Assembly (NCBI RefSeq): GCF_003014595.1
Contig: NZ_PYGK01000002.1
Coordinates: 703,555 to 767,554 of the forward strand
Reading direction: 5' to 3'
DNA length: 64,000 bases
Source of the DNA: Chitinophaga ginsengisoli
GTDB taxonomy: Bacteria > Bacteroidota > Bacteroidia > Chitinophagales > Chitinophagaceae
Below are positions 25,320-34,417 of the stretch, piece after piece (positions within the stretch are counted from its first letter, which is position 1; the number at the start of each line of letters is the position of its first letter). The position numbers and the translations under genes are program-made. Below the pieces are notes generated by a model. The model was not told the DNA's origin and searched no databases. It was given only the letters and a program-made list of their open reading frames with translations.

Positions 25320-26402
25320 ATGTGGTACAATACAAAAGTAACGGAGATGCTGGGTATTAACTACCCCATCTTTCAGGGTCCCTTTGGAGGCCGTCTTTCA
25401 TCTGCTGAACTGGTGGCGGCGGTATCAAATGCGGGAGGTCTGGGAGGCTATGGGGCTTATACCCTCACACCGGATGAAATCATCGAAACAAACCGGGAGA
25501 TCAAGGCGGCTACAAACAAACCTTACAATATCAACCTGTGGGTGTCAGATACTGACGCCATCAATGGCACAGTGACAGAAGACGTATATGAGGAGGTAAA
25601 AACACATTTCAAGCCCTACTTTGACGAAGCAAATGTGCCTATGCCTGAGAAGCCCGCATCCTTTAAAAGCAGGTTTGAAAACCAGGTGGAAGTGCTCCTC
25701 GATATCCGTCCGAAAGTTTTCAGCTTTGTGTTTGGCATACCATCAGCCGATGTGCTGGAACAATGTCGTAGGAAGGGCATCATTACGGCAGGTGCAGCTA
25801 CTACACTGGACGAAGCTATCGCACTTGAAAATGCCGGCGTAGACCTGATTATCGCGTCCGGTTTCGAAGCAGGCGGACACCGGCCCTCATTCCTGGGTAC
25901 GGCAGCATCTTCTTTCACCGGTACTTTTGTATTACTTCAACTGATCAGGGAGAAAGTTAAAACACCTGTTATAGCTGCCGGTGGCATTGCGAATGGTAAG
26001 GGTATCGCTGCAGCATTGACGCTGGGCGCCAGCGGGGCACAGGTAGGAACTGCATTCCTGGCCTGCGACGAATCCAACGCGCTCCCGATTCACAAACAGA
26101 TGTTATTCTCCGACGCTGCGAAATATACAACACTCTCAAAGGCTTTCACCGGCAGGCTGGGCCGGGGACTGGCCAACAGGATCACAAGAGAAACCGGAAA
26201 TGAAAATAGGGTGCTGCCCTTTCCATTACAATCTGCGTTTATATCATCACTGAGAAGTGCTGCTGTTCAACAGCAGAAATGGGACATGGTTTACTTCTGG
26301 GGAGGCCAGATAGCCCCCATACTGAAGCATACAAAAGCTACTACACTGATACAATCGTTAATAGAAGAAACTTCTGCCTGTTTTGTTGATCTTAAGGTTT
26401 AA
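25320..26402 (+). CDS. Nitronate monooxygenase (NMO/2-nitropropane dioxygenase family)
   Basis: The 360-residue protein is a TIM-barrel FMN enzyme of the NMO family: N-terminal INYPIFQGPFGGRLSSAELV, AVSNAGGLGGYG, the loop ASGFEAGGHRPS with the active-site His, and FMN-phosphate motif AAGGIANGKGIAAAL with LGASGAQVGTAFL. It oxidises alkyl nitronates or similar small nitro compounds. It is the last gene of the CRP-palindrome operon. The combination with a tautomerase and an SDR suggests handling of a toxic or signalling small molecule, but the substrate cannot be inferred. Confidence 0.92.
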   Translation: MWYNTKVTEMLGINYPIFQGPFGGRLSSAELVAAVSNAGGLGGYGAYTLTPDEIIETNREIKAATNKPYNINLWVSDTDAINGTVTEDVYEEVKTHFKPYFDEANVPMPEKPASFKSRFENQVEVLLDIRPKVFSFVFGIPSADVLEQCRRKGIITAGAATTLDEAIALENAGVDLIIASGFEAGGHRPSFLGTAASSFTGTFVLLQLIREKVKTPVIAAGGIANGKGIAAALTLGASGAQVGTAFLACDESNALPIHKQMLFSDAAKYTTLSKAFTGRLGRGLANRITRETGNENRVLPFPLQSAFISSLRSAAVQQQKWDMVYFWGGQIAPILKHTKATTLIQSLIEETSACFVDLKV

Positions 26403-26427
26403 GGCAGAGGGTCAACCAGATGTAAGC

Positions 26428-26454
26428 AAAAAGACTACGTAATGTAGTCTTTTT
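26428..26454 (+). terminator. Intrinsic terminator after the YceI operon
   Basis: AAAAAGACTAC, loop GTAAT, GTAGTCTTTTT. It ends 52 bp after the nitronate monooxygenase stop and works in both directions. Confidence 0.9.
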
Positions 26455-26465
26455 GTGTTTTATGG

Positions 26466-26627
26466 CTAATGGGAGGTGGCCGCTATTTTTTCGATGGCCT
26501 GCGTCAGCAGCGTATTGAACGCCGAAGGCTTTTCATTCATGGGATAATGTCCTGTTCCATGAATAGTTAATAATACATATGCAATTCCTTTCTTCGTCAA
26601 TCCAGTTGTATCAGTAGGTGTAGTGTT
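26466..26627 (-). pseudogene. C-terminal remnant of an alpha/beta hydrolase
   Basis: On the minus strand the open frame (26627 to TAG 26466-26468) reads TTGLTKKGIAYVLLTIHG, then TGHYPMNEKPSAFNTLL. This is the usual ending of an alpha/beta hydrolase, with the catalytic His in GHYPMNEKP. No ATG occurs early in it and a TGA lies upstream at 26628-26630. The nucleophile Ser region is missing. It is therefore a 3' remnant of a lost gene. Confidence 0.6.
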
Positions 26628-26785
26628 TCATAAACATGTTTTCTGGTAAATACCGGCAAATTAAGAAAAATCTGTTCAGAACACCGGTTTCGTGCAACTT
26701 TCAGACGCCTGTCGCGACCTTATTATAGGACCGATTTTGTCTGTATTCAACTTATCATCATAAATATCTTACGGTCGTACTAAAA

Positions 26786-27970
26786 ATGATAAAAAACGTT
26801 CAGCGGGACACTTGGGTAGATTATCTGCGGGCTACGATCACTGTACTGGTGGTGGCTCATCATTCCTCACTCGCCTATACCACATTCGCACATTTCGACA
26901 AAGAAGCGTATATCAACTCCACCCACCCTATCGTGGATAACAAAAGATGGATAGGGCTGGATATATTCGAGAATTTCAACGACATATTCTTCATGTCGCT
27001 CATGTTTTTTATCGGAGGATTATTCCTTACAAAAAGCATCGCTAAAAAGGGCATGATGGCTTTTATCAGAGATAGATGCCTTCGGCTGTTCATCCCCTTT
27101 ATTTTCATCGGAACACTGTCAAACCTGATCGCTCACTTTCCTTCTTTCTATATTGCTCATAATGATGGTCATCTCAAAGCATATATCACTGACTTCTTTA
27201 CCGTCGAAAAATGGCCTGTCGGCCCGCCTTGGTTCATCTGGGTACTGTTTGCTTTCAATCTGCTGTTTGCGCTGATATACATGCCTGCTAAACATATATT
27301 CAGCAGAACAGGCAACCTGATCAATCACCTTGACAACCGCCCGGTGCTTTGTTTTCTCCTACTGGCTGTGCTGACGTGGATATTATATGTACCGGTAGCC
27401 TATCATATCGGAGCCGGTATGTGGACCGGCTGGGGTCCATTTGACTTTCAGTTAAGTCGTATCCTGTTGTACTTCGGCTATTTTTTGACCGGCGCTATTG
27501 TCGGGAATGCTGATTTTCACAACGGTATCTTCGCCAGGGACTCCATACTGGTTAGCAGATGGCGGATATGGATAATACTGGCGCTGGCCGTCTATCTGAT
27601 CCTGACGGTAAGCGGGCAGTATGAGGTATTAAAGCATCTGGTGATAAAAGGCGCATTACCTGAGTTTACAGCCTGGATGATCTACTATACCGTCTATGTG
27701 CTTTCCTGTACGCTGAGCTGTATTGCTTTCCTTACCACCTTCAGGGCCCTGGCCAATAGATCGAAACGCTGGATTGATTCATTGGCCGACAATGCCTACC
27801 TGATATACTTAATTCACTACATCTTCGTCCTCTGGACACAACTCTTCCTGCTGGATCTTGCTACGCCCGCTTGGGGAAAATTCCTGATCGTATTTTTAAA
27901 TGCGCTGGCCCTCAGCTGGATGATCAGCCTCCTTTTAAGAAGATTTCATGTGGTGAAGAAGTACCTGTAA
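26786..27970 (+). CDS. Acyltransferase family 3 membrane protein
   Basis: This 394-residue multi-pass protein has the acyltransferase-3 pattern: RDTWVDYLRATITVLVVAHHSSLAY at the N-terminus with the conserved His pair, a FFMSLMFFIGGLFL helix with Phe/Gly-rich signature, and about ten hydrophobic helices. It O-acylates a membrane-linked sugar, glycan or lipid. The family includes OpgC and nodulation acetylases; the closest here is a DUF1624/acyltransferase-3-type protein. It lies alone between an operon terminator and the chitinase gene, with a terminator on its 3' side. Confidence 0.85.
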   Translation: MIKNVQRDTWVDYLRATITVLVVAHHSSLAYTTFAHFDKEAYINSTHPIVDNKRWIGLDIFENFNDIFFMSLMFFIGGLFLTKSIAKKGMMAFIRDRCLRLFIPFIFIGTLSNLIAHFPSFYIAHNDGHLKAYITDFFTVEKWPVGPPWFIWVLFAFNLLFALIYMPAKHIFSRTGNLINHLDNRPVLCFLLLAVLTWILYVPVAYHIGAGMWTGWGPFDFQLSRILLYFGYFLTGAIVGNADFHNGIFARDSILVSRWRIWIILALAVYLILTVSGQYEVLKHLVIKGALPEFTAWMIYYTVYVLSCTLSCIAFLTTFRALANRSKRWIDSLADNAYLIYLIHYIFVLWTQLFLLDLATPAWGKFLIVFLNALALSWMISLLLRRFHVVKKYL

Positions 27971-27992
27971 AACAGCTTGTCATCATAAAAAC

Positions 27993-28027
27993 AAAGAGAC
28001 CGTTCGCTGATGGCAAACGGTCTCTTT
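27993..28027. terminator. Bidirectional terminator between acyltransferase and chitinase genes
   Basis: The arms AAAGAGACCGTT and AACGGTCTCTTT pair with an 11-base loop. It lies between convergent stops at 27970 and 28051. Confidence 0.88.
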
Positions 28028-28050
28028 AAAAAAGGATTTCTTCGTTATAC

Positions 28051-30441
28051 TTATTCTACAACCACTTTCTTACGGCTGTTACCTATTGAAATGATATAAA
28101 TTCCTTTAGGCCAGTTAGAAATATCTACCTGCAGCTGGTTAACGTTGCCATTCACCCTGGTCTGGTAAACTTCTTTACCGCTGATGTTGTACACTTTCAG
28201 CAGAGATGCCTGCGTAGCACCTTTCAGCTGTACATTCATGGTGTTGGTAGCAGGGTTTGGTGATACATTCACAGAGAATGTATTTTCAACGCTTTTCACA
28301 GGAGTTGCCATTGCAAGCCTTCCTGCTGCCAGTGCATCTCCATACACTTCAAATTCCCAGATAGAGAAGCCATATGTGGTAGATCTCTTCAGACCATGTA
28401 CCCTTACATAACGGGCATTAACCGCAGCGAAAGTCTGCTCTTCTGTACCGCCAGCACCGGTTGTTACCGTCTTCTGTACAGTCCAGTTGATCGTATCGTT
28501 GGATGTTTCGATAGCATAAGATGTCGCGAATGCGGTTTCCCATTTCAGCACCACTTTAGATACGCTCTGCGCGGTACCCAGGTCTACTGCTAACCATTCG
28601 TTATCAGTGTAACCGGAAGACCAGCGTGTTGCGGTAGCGTTGCCGTCAACAGCATATGCCGCAGGGAAATCTGCTGTTTCAATAGAAGAAGCCCACACTC
28701 TTTTATTGAGCGCCAGGTTGTTGGATGCAGCCTGCTGTGCAAAGTTGATCCAGTTGAAGTTAAATTCGTTTGAATCAAATACAACACGCAGTACTTTCTG
28801 GCCTGCAGTCAGTGCTGGTGTAGTCACACTTACGGTAGCCCATGTCTGCCAGCCACCAGTGTTTGGAACGGTAATAGTACCGGAGATGTTTTGTCCGTTC
28901 AGTTCCATATGGAATGTTTTTCCTGCAGCGGTAGCAGCTACTCTTGCCTGCAGGGTATATGTACCTGCCTGCGCGATGTTCACTGTATATTCGAGCCACT
29001 CGCCCGCCTGGATAGCGCCTACGTCATATCCATTTTCAGTAGCAGTCTCAATATCCACTCCTTCTGTAGTACGGTACTGACCCTGTGTGTTAGTAGCTGT
29101 CAGGTCGTGATAAGCCACTCCTTCGCCACCATCATCATAGTTTTCAGCTTCGATCCTTCCTGGGATAGCCCATGCAGTTCCTCCATGAGGCGCCTGTGCA
29201 GCAGCACCGTATACTTCCAGTTCGAAGATAGAGTAACCGTAAGTTGTCGCTCTTGACAGACCATGGATCCTTACGTAACGGCCATTGCCAGTTAAACCTG
29301 TCAGATCATTTACCAATGTGGTATTACCCGTAACAGATTTTACTTTTGTCCAGTCGCTGGTGTTGTTTGACACCTCTACATCGTAAGCGGTGCCATAAGC
29401 AGCTTCCCATGTAATCTTCACCCTGTTGATATCATAGCTTGCGCCCAGATCAACGTATAACCATTGGTCATCAGTGAAGGCAGAAGACCAGCGGGTAGCA
29501 TAATTACCGTCGGTAGCATTGGATGCCTGCACGTTCTGTGTTGAATTTACTTCTGTTGAAGATACAGTTACCTGTTTGCCAGAAGCCAGGTTCTGAGGTA
29601 CAGGCGTGCTGCCGTTACACACATTACCCAGTGTGCTGTAAATAGCATTTATGTCACCATATTCTGTGGCGATATCCCAGATCATGATACCACCTGCAGT
29701 TGATTTCGCCAGGTTGGCTTTCCTGATATGCTCAGCAGAATTATTATCGCCACTGTAAAATGGTACACCCAGCATTCTTTTGCTCTGTGCTACACCACGG
29801 GAAGTCCAGTAGGACATAGAGCGGCTCGCCAGTGCGTCGTCACCATAACACATGATATTCACCAGGTCGAGCATGGAAACGTTGTCATAGTGATCACCGT
29901 TATTGTCAGCAGTTTCTGATACCGCTGCTGTAAATAACTTACCCATGCTATGGAACTTTGTTCCGAGTGCAGTGGCCACATTGTTCCATTTGGTCTTTGT
30001 GGTTGGGTATTCCCAATCCAGGTCAATACCATCCAGGTTATACTTGGTGATCAGGTTAGCGCAGGCGTTTGCCAGGTTGTTGATAGAAGTACTACTGTTT
30101 GCAATAGTTTCAAACGGTGTATTGTTGGGTGAAGAGCTCAACCAGCCACCGATTGACAGCAATACTTTTACGTTAGCCGCGTGTGCTCTGTTTACGAGGT
30201 CAGTCAATACGGATCCGTTGTCCACGCTGCCGATGTTACCATCAGTGCCTGGAATGGCAAACGCATAGCAAATATGGGTATACTTGCTGTAATCCACTTT
30301 TGAAGGCGTGTTGATGTAATAGTTACCACCAGCTACCCATGACGGATAATATCCAACGACATTATAGCATGATACCTGGGCATAACTGGCTCCCGAAAGC
30401 ATTAGGAGCCCTGCAAGAAATAATTGTTTAATTCTCTGCAT
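28051..30441 (-). CDS. Secreted modular chitinase (GH18 plus F5/8 and CBM6 modules, T9SS sorting tail)
   Basis: The 796-residue product starts with a signal peptide (KQLFLAGLLMLSGASYA). A GH18 catalytic domain follows (about residues 25-275), with SIGGWLSS and the catalytic DxxDxDxE motif in LDGIDLDWEYPTT near residue 142. Then come two discoidin-like F5/8 type C modules (about 285-415 and 575-705), each with RYVRIHGL-type strands (RYVRVHGL in the second). A CBM6-like module sits between them (GRIEAENYDDGGEGVAYHD). The last 80 residues are a T9SS type A sorting domain with SVNVSPNPATNTMNV and the typical ending. It hydrolyses chitin outside the cell; the modules bind polysaccharide. It has its own terminator. 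Confidence 0.93.
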   Translation of the reverse strand: MQRIKQLFLAGLLMLSGASYAQVSCYNVVGYYPSWVAGGNYYINTPSKVDYSKYTHICYAFAIPGTDGNIGSVDNGSVLTDLVNRAHAANVKVLLSIGGWLSSSPNNTPFETIANSSTSINNLANACANLITKYNLDGIDLDWEYPTTKTKWNNVATALGTKFHSMGKLFTAAVSETADNNGDHYDNVSMLDLVNIMCYGDDALASRSMSYWTSRGVAQSKRMLGVPFYSGDNNSAEHIRKANLAKSTAGGIMIWDIATEYGDINAIYSTLGNVCNGSTPVPQNLASGKQVTVSSTEVNSTQNVQASNATDGNYATRWSSAFTDDQWLYVDLGASYDINRVKITWEAAYGTAYDVEVSNNTSDWTKVKSVTGNTTLVNDLTGLTGNGRYVRIHGLSRATTYGYSIFELEVYGAAAQAPHGGTAWAIPGRIEAENYDDGGEGVAYHDLTATNTQGQYRTTEGVDIETATENGYDVGAIQAGEWLEYTVNIAQAGTYTLQARVAATAAGKTFHMELNGQNISGTITVPNTGGWQTWATVSVTTPALTAGQKVLRVVFDSNEFNFNWINFAQQAASNNLALNKRVWASSIETADFPAAYAVDGNATATRWSSGYTDNEWLAVDLGTAQSVSKVVLKWETAFATSYAIETSNDTINWTVQKTVTTGAGGTEEQTFAAVNARYVRVHGLKRSTTYGFSIWEFEVYGDALAAGRLAMATPVKSVENTFSVNVSPNPATNTMNVQLKGATQASLLKVYNISGKEVYQTRVNGNVNQLQVDISNWPKGIYIISIGNSRKKVVVE

Positions 30442-30921
30442 AATTGGATTTTTAATGATTATATGAAGGATAAAATCTTCAATGAGGGAGCGATGCCATT
30501 GGCAAAATACTTGTAGTCATAATAAATTGCATATCCGTACGGCACCGTGAAAAGATCAGGTGCTGTCAACAGTCAGACATGATTAAATGGCATCAGCTTA
30601 AATATCCTGAGCTGCAAGCTACAGGCTTGTTGTAATGGAACTCAATATGTGCAAATTGTAATGGATTTTTATTGGTTATTCTGATAGGTTTTCTGCCGGC
30701 CGTGAATATTGTCTTTTAATAATATAAAGGTATGTCGAATTAGTATGCCGACCAATAAGACATCTATCTTTTTTTCAGGAACAGGAACGCGAATCCGTAC
30801 TTGCAAATGCATTGGCTTGATAATTAATAGCATACGGCAATACGTCTTTAATACACCAGATTGTTTTCCTTTTTTATTCTACCTTTCCGCCACCTATTTC
30901 ATATCATTTAAAAACATCAAC
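30442..30921. other. Intergenic stretch between chitinase and DUF2059 genes
   Basis: About 480 bases between divergent genes. A plus-strand frame runs into the DUF2059 gene from 30709, but the ATG at 30922 is followed by a clear signal peptide. I see no other feature. The chitinase and DUF2059 promoters must lie here. Confidence 0.4.
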
Positions 30922-31380
30922 ATGAAAAAAATTCTCGCTATTCTGATATGCCTGACCTTTATTAACAATGCATTTTCTCAGACAACGCCAACGCCCAAGG
31001 AAAAGAAAATAAGGGAAATGCTGGAACTGGTAGGCTCCGGTAAATTAGGCGTACAGGTAGCGCAGCAAATGCTGACTAATTTCCAGGAGAGGTTCACGAC
31101 CGTACCTGCCGAGTTCTGGGATAAAATGAAAGCAAACATCAACGCGGATGATCTTATTAATCTTACCCTGCCTGTATATGCGAAGTATTATACGGAGGAA
31201 GACCTTGACCAGATAATCGCGTTCTACAAAACACCAGCAGGTCGCAAAGTGATTGAGGTGACTCCACAGATCGTGCAGGAATCCATGCAGTTGGGTCGCC
31301 AGTGGGGACAGAAACTGGGGGAGAAGATCATCAGTGAGATGAAGGCCAACGGTTACGATCCCGAGAAAATTCAGCAATAA
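30922..31380 (+). CDS. Secreted DUF2059 protein
   Basis: From ATG 30922 the 152-residue product has a signal peptide (ILAILICLTFINNAFSQ), then a helical DUF2059 domain. It contains LELVGSGKLGVQVAQQML, followed by the signature YAKYYTEEDLDQIIAFYKTP, AGRKVIEVTPQIVQESMQLG. DUF2059 proteins are small helical periplasmic proteins of unknown function, common in Bacteroidota. A stretch of 71 codons upstream is in frame but looks non-coding. A terminator follows the stop within 5 bp. Confidence 0.85.
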   Translation: MKKILAILICLTFINNAFSQTTPTPKEKKIREMLELVGSGKLGVQVAQQMLTNFQERFTTVPAEFWDKMKANINADDLINLTLPVYAKYYTEEDLDQIIAFYKTPAGRKVIEVTPQIVQESMQLGRQWGQKLGEKIISEMKANGYDPEKIQQ

Positions 31381-31384
31381 AGTA

Positions 31385-31418
31385 AAAAAGCAGTCCACCT
31401 ACCGGCGGGCTGCTTTTT
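31385..31418. terminator. Bidirectional terminator
   Basis: AAAAAGCAG and CTGCTTTTT form the outer stem with two further pairs inside. It lies between the convergent stops of the DUF2059 gene (31380) and the PHP hydrolase gene (31436). Confidence 0.85.
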
Positions 31419-31435
31419 ACTTTCTGATAATATTC

Positions 31436-32668
31436 TTAGAAGTTAGGATCAAAATTGAAGAAGATCGGATTAGACAGCCCCACCATATTTCCACTCAGCT
31501 TCATAGACTCAGGCACCTGCGGGTAAGGCGTACCTGGTCCCTCCACCGTCACACGGTAGTAAGTTCTGCCCAAGGTAGCCGGCGTATCGGTAAACTCGGC
31601 AACCGGGGTTTTACCTGTTACTTTTAAGGTATCGAATTTATTGCCATTCTTCACGACACTGATTGTATAAGTCTCTCCTGGAACGGTATTTCCTGTCAGC
31701 TGTATGCGGAATTTAACAGGTTTTCCCGTCGGTTTGGTATTATCTCCCATCATCATATCCATCTTACCATCCTGATCGAGATCTGCATAGAATTCAACAC
31801 GGGGAGCATACGGATTTGCGCTCACAGATACCCTGCCGTTCGTCAATGCATCCACAACTGCCTGGGGAGTTCTGGCGGTAGCATATACCCAGGTGGTAGG
31901 TGTGCCTACATAGTTGGCGGTTGCCTGTACACTGTTCTTCGTTGCTTTATCGGGTGTATCTGGTGTGCCATGATGCGCATCACTTCCTCCCCTGCCGGTT
32001 AGTTTACGGCCGGATGAAAGCATGTCGTCCCAGATCATGATCGCATTCTCATTCTTGGACCAGATAGCGGAGTTCCATACTTCTATGGATTCGATCATAT
32101 CATAGGAATACCCGAAATGATCTTTACCACTGGGATGATTGGCTGACAGATGAACACCTAATTCTTTCTTTACGGCGCCTATCACAATGTCGCGCTGATC
32201 ACGCACATCATACAAACGCTGATGATCGTATGGTTTAGCGGAAAATACGTTACCATGTCCGCGCGTCGTTGTCCACTCTGCACCGTACAGCAACAATACC
32301 GAATCTGATTTGAATTCAGGATCCGCCCATGTATTATGCGCCACATCTCCATCCACGTGATTATCGTGATCGGTGATACAGATATAATCAACACCTGCCG
32401 CTTTGGAAAAGGCGATGATCTTTGCAATAGGGTTATTGGAAGATTCCTTACTATGCCGGGAGTGCAGATGCAGGTCCCCTTTTAACCAAATACCACCTTT
32501 CAGGCTGGCAACCGGCGGTATGTTATTAAGCTCCGTAGGCGCCCACGGACTAACGTGCGTTGACTGTGCCAGTGCAGCATTGGTAAAACAGCCGGCCATC
32601 GCCACCAGCAATCCGGTACAGGTAACCTGTTTCAGCAACATTCTTTTTTTGTCATTCTTGAACATCAT
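31436..32668 (-). CDS. Secreted PHP-domain (CehA/McbA family) metallohydrolase
   Basis: From ATG 32668 the product is 410 residues with a signal-like sequence (VTCTGLLVAMAGCFTNAALAQ). The PHP motif GDLHLHSRHSKES is followed by DYICITDHDNH, and later SDAHHGTPD, giving most of the metal ligands. This matches the CehA/McbA phosphoesterase-like group. The C-terminal 110 residues form a beta domain. The natural substrate is unknown; relatives hydrolyse esters or phosphodiesters. It is monocistronic, with a bidirectional terminator at its end. A lipoprotein reading of MAGC is possible because of the Cys at position 27. Confidence 0.8.
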   Translation of the reverse strand: MMFKNDKKRMLLKQVTCTGLLVAMAGCFTNAALAQSTHVSPWAPTELNNIPPVASLKGGIWLKGDLHLHSRHSKESSNNPIAKIIAFSKAAGVDYICITDHDNHVDGDVAHNTWADPEFKSDSVLLLYGAEWTTTRGHGNVFSAKPYDHQRLYDVRDQRDIVIGAVKKELGVHLSANHPSGKDHFGYSYDMIESIEVWNSAIWSKNENAIMIWDDMLSSGRKLTGRGGSDAHHGTPDTPDKATKNSVQATANYVGTPTTWVYATARTPQAVVDALTNGRVSVSANPYAPRVEFYADLDQDGKMDMMMGDNTKPTGKPVKFRIQLTGNTVPGETYTISVVKNGNKFDTLKVTGKTPVAEFTDTPATLGRTYYRVTVEGPGTPYPQVPESMKLSGNMVGLSNPIFFNFDPNF

Positions 32669-32956
32669 ATTAAAATTATTATGGTAACGCAAAGCTTGGC
32701 CGCATATAGGAAGATGGAAGTGACAAGTGCGCCGCAAAGGTATACATCGGCAAAAGTTGCGGGTGTTAAATTTAAATCAAGAGATCATTAAATATGATAG
32801 CCGGTTTGGTGATTTAAAGCGCATTGCGGGCGTTAACAGTAAATAACAGTTCATAACAGGGTCTGGCATAGTTTTGTCATTATTAAAGCTGAAAAGAAGT
32901 TTAAACGGACTGCAGACGCTTAACTCAACATTCATCACGCTAATAAACTTCACAAC

Positions 32957-33097
32957 ATGAAAGCTTTTAAATATTTCGCCATAACAGCCATACTTATTTC
33001 CGGATTGAGCAGCTGCCTGGTTGTCCGCGACAGACCTGGATACTATCATTCCCGTCCTCATTATCATCATTATCACGGACATGGATATTACAGATAA
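32957..33097 (+). CDS. Small His/Tyr-rich lipoprotein (46 residues)
   Basis: ATG 32957 opens a 46-codon gene reading MKAFKYFAITAILISGLSSC, a clear lipoprotein signal with LSSC. The mature part is about 27 residues with a run of His and Tyr (HSRPHYHHYHGHGYYR). Histidine-rich tails suggest a metal-binding role, for example nickel, zinc or copper. It is directly followed by a strong terminator, which supports a real transcript. It stands alone between the PHP hydrolase and the SDR gene. Confidence 0.8.
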   Translation: MKAFKYFAITAILISGLSSCLVVRDRPGYYHSRPHYHHYHGHGYYR

Positions 33098-33098
33098 A

Positions 33099-33136
33099 AA
33101 AGTAAGGGCCCCTCATTCCAGAGGGGCCCTTACTTT
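33099..33136. terminator. Strong bidirectional terminator
   Basis: A 16-bp stem with arms AAAGTAAGGGCCCCTC and GAGGGGCCCTTACTTT and a six-base loop. It lies between the small lipoprotein gene and the convergent SDR gene. Confidence 0.9.
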
Positions 33137-33152
33137 ATAACAAGTATCACAA

Positions 33153-33893
33153 TCAGGAAATAGAAAGTCCGCCGTCAACAGGTAGTATCACACCTGTCAC
33201 CCACGTGGAATCCGTCGTCGCCAGCATAGCAACATGCGCCACGATATCTGTTACATCTCCTCTCCTTTGCAACGGAATGGAGGTCCTTTCATTTTCGTGG
33301 ATGGCCTGAATGATTTCCAATGGCAGTCCTGCGTTAGCCAGCACAGGTGTATTCGTAGGCCCGGGCGCCACTGCATTTACGCGGATTCCCAGCGGGGCCA
33401 GTTCCAGCGCCCAGGTTTTTGTGAGCATATTGATACCTGCTTTCGCGGCCGCATAAGCGCTGATCTCCGGATATACCTTAATACCATGACTGCTGCTGAT
33501 GTTGATGACATGCCCTTTGGTAGCCGCCAGGAAATCGAGACAACCGGAAGTGAGCAATGTGGGAGCGATCACATGCGTCCGGTACATGGCTTCCATTGAC
33601 CTGCTATTGATACCTTTCAGCGGGGTCAGTTCCACATGTCCCGCGTTATTGATAAGTACGTCCAGCCTACCGCTCCAGTTCAGGCGGATGAATTCCAGTA
33701 GTTGCTGCTCATCGCCTTCTACCTGCGTATCGTATGCCAATGCATGCAGCCCCGGCAACTCATTCGCCAAAGCAGCCAGTTTCTCTTTATTTCTACCTGT
33801 TACCAAAACCTGCCATCCGATGGAATAGAAATGCCGTGCTATTCCCTCTCCAATACCGGAAGTACCTCCGGTGATCAAAATGTTCCTATTCAT
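33153..33893 (-). CDS. SDR family oxidoreductase (DltE-like)
   Basis: From ATG 33893 (MNRNILITGGTSGIG) the product is 246 residues. It has the Rossmann TGGTSGIG motif, NNAG near residue 83, catalytic Ser in INISSSHG, catalytic YAAAK near residue 150, and the C-terminal GVILPVDGG. It is a classical SDR with an intact triad. It is divergent from an HxlR regulator gene whose likely operator is at 33946-33961. So its expression is probably controlled by that regulator. The substrate is unknown. Confidence 0.88.
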   Translation of the reverse strand: MNRNILITGGTSGIGEGIARHFYSIGWQVLVTGRNKEKLAALANELPGLHALAYDTQVEGDEQQLLEFIRLNWSGRLDVLINNAGHVELTPLKGINSRSMEAMYRTHVIAPTLLTSGCLDFLAATKGHVINISSSHGIKVYPEISAYAAAKAGINMLTKTWALELAPLGIRVNAVAPGPTNTPVLANAGLPLEIIQAIHENERTSIPLQRRGDVTDIVAHVAMLATTDSTWVTGVILPVDGGLSIS

Positions 33894-33945
33894 AAACTCA
33901 CTAATTTTGTGCAAAGGAAAGCACCAATCAGGTTTCTATAAAGAG

Positions 33946-33961
33946 CTTACACCAGGGTAAG
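33946..33961. promoter_or_regulatory. Inverted repeat between SDR and HxlR genes, possible operator
   Basis: CTTAC, spacer ACCAGG, GTAAG. It lies 53 bp upstream of the SDR start and 57 bp upstream of the HxlR start. It has the short-arm layout of HxlR sites but is weaker than the palindrome at 4322-4357. Confidence 0.45.
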
Positions 33962-34017
33962 TAAGTGGGATCAGGGTTGGTTTTACCTGCTTTGGGGCTT
34001 TTTTAAAAAACGGTTTT

Positions 34018-34401
34018 ATGGCTTATAACAGAAAAATGACATTAGACTGCAATTCCAATCCCAATGCAGATTGTGCATTGGAAGCTGCATTGTCAATAAT
34101 AGGCGGGAAATGGAAGCTGAAGATCTATAAAGCGCTAAGGAACGGTGGCAACGTCAGGTTCTCCAGCATACACAAATCATTGCTGGATATATCCGAAAAA
34201 ACGCTTGCTGCACAGCTGCGGGAGCTGGAAAACGACGGTATTGTTACGAGGACGAGCTATCCGGAGATCCCACCTCGTGTGGAATATACATTGACGGAAC
34301 TGGGTACACAACTTGAGCCGGTATTCGAGTCATTAAATAACTGGGGGAAAGCATATGTTGGCAATCGTTCTGCTATAGAGGCAAACGAAGGATTTGAGTA
34401 A
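34018..34401 (+). CDS. HxlR family transcriptional regulator
   Basis: The 127-residue winged-helix protein begins with NADCALEAALSIIGGKWKLKI, where Cys in the N-terminal segment is the typical position of a redox-sensing residue. It continues with ISEKTLAAQLRELENDGIV and the wing PRVEYTLTELG. The gene is complete, unlike the frameshifted HxlR at 4378. It is divergent from the SDR gene at 33153-33893, with an inverted repeat between them. It likely represses that SDR in response to an electrophile or quinone. Confidence 0.9.
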   Translation: MAYNRKMTLDCNSNPNADCALEAALSIIGGKWKLKIYKALRNGGNVRFSSIHKSLLDISEKTLAAQLRELENDGIVTRTSYPEIPPRVEYTLTELGTQLEPVFESLNNWGKAYVGNRSAIEANEGFE

Positions 34402-34417
34402 GGAGTATACCCGCGGA

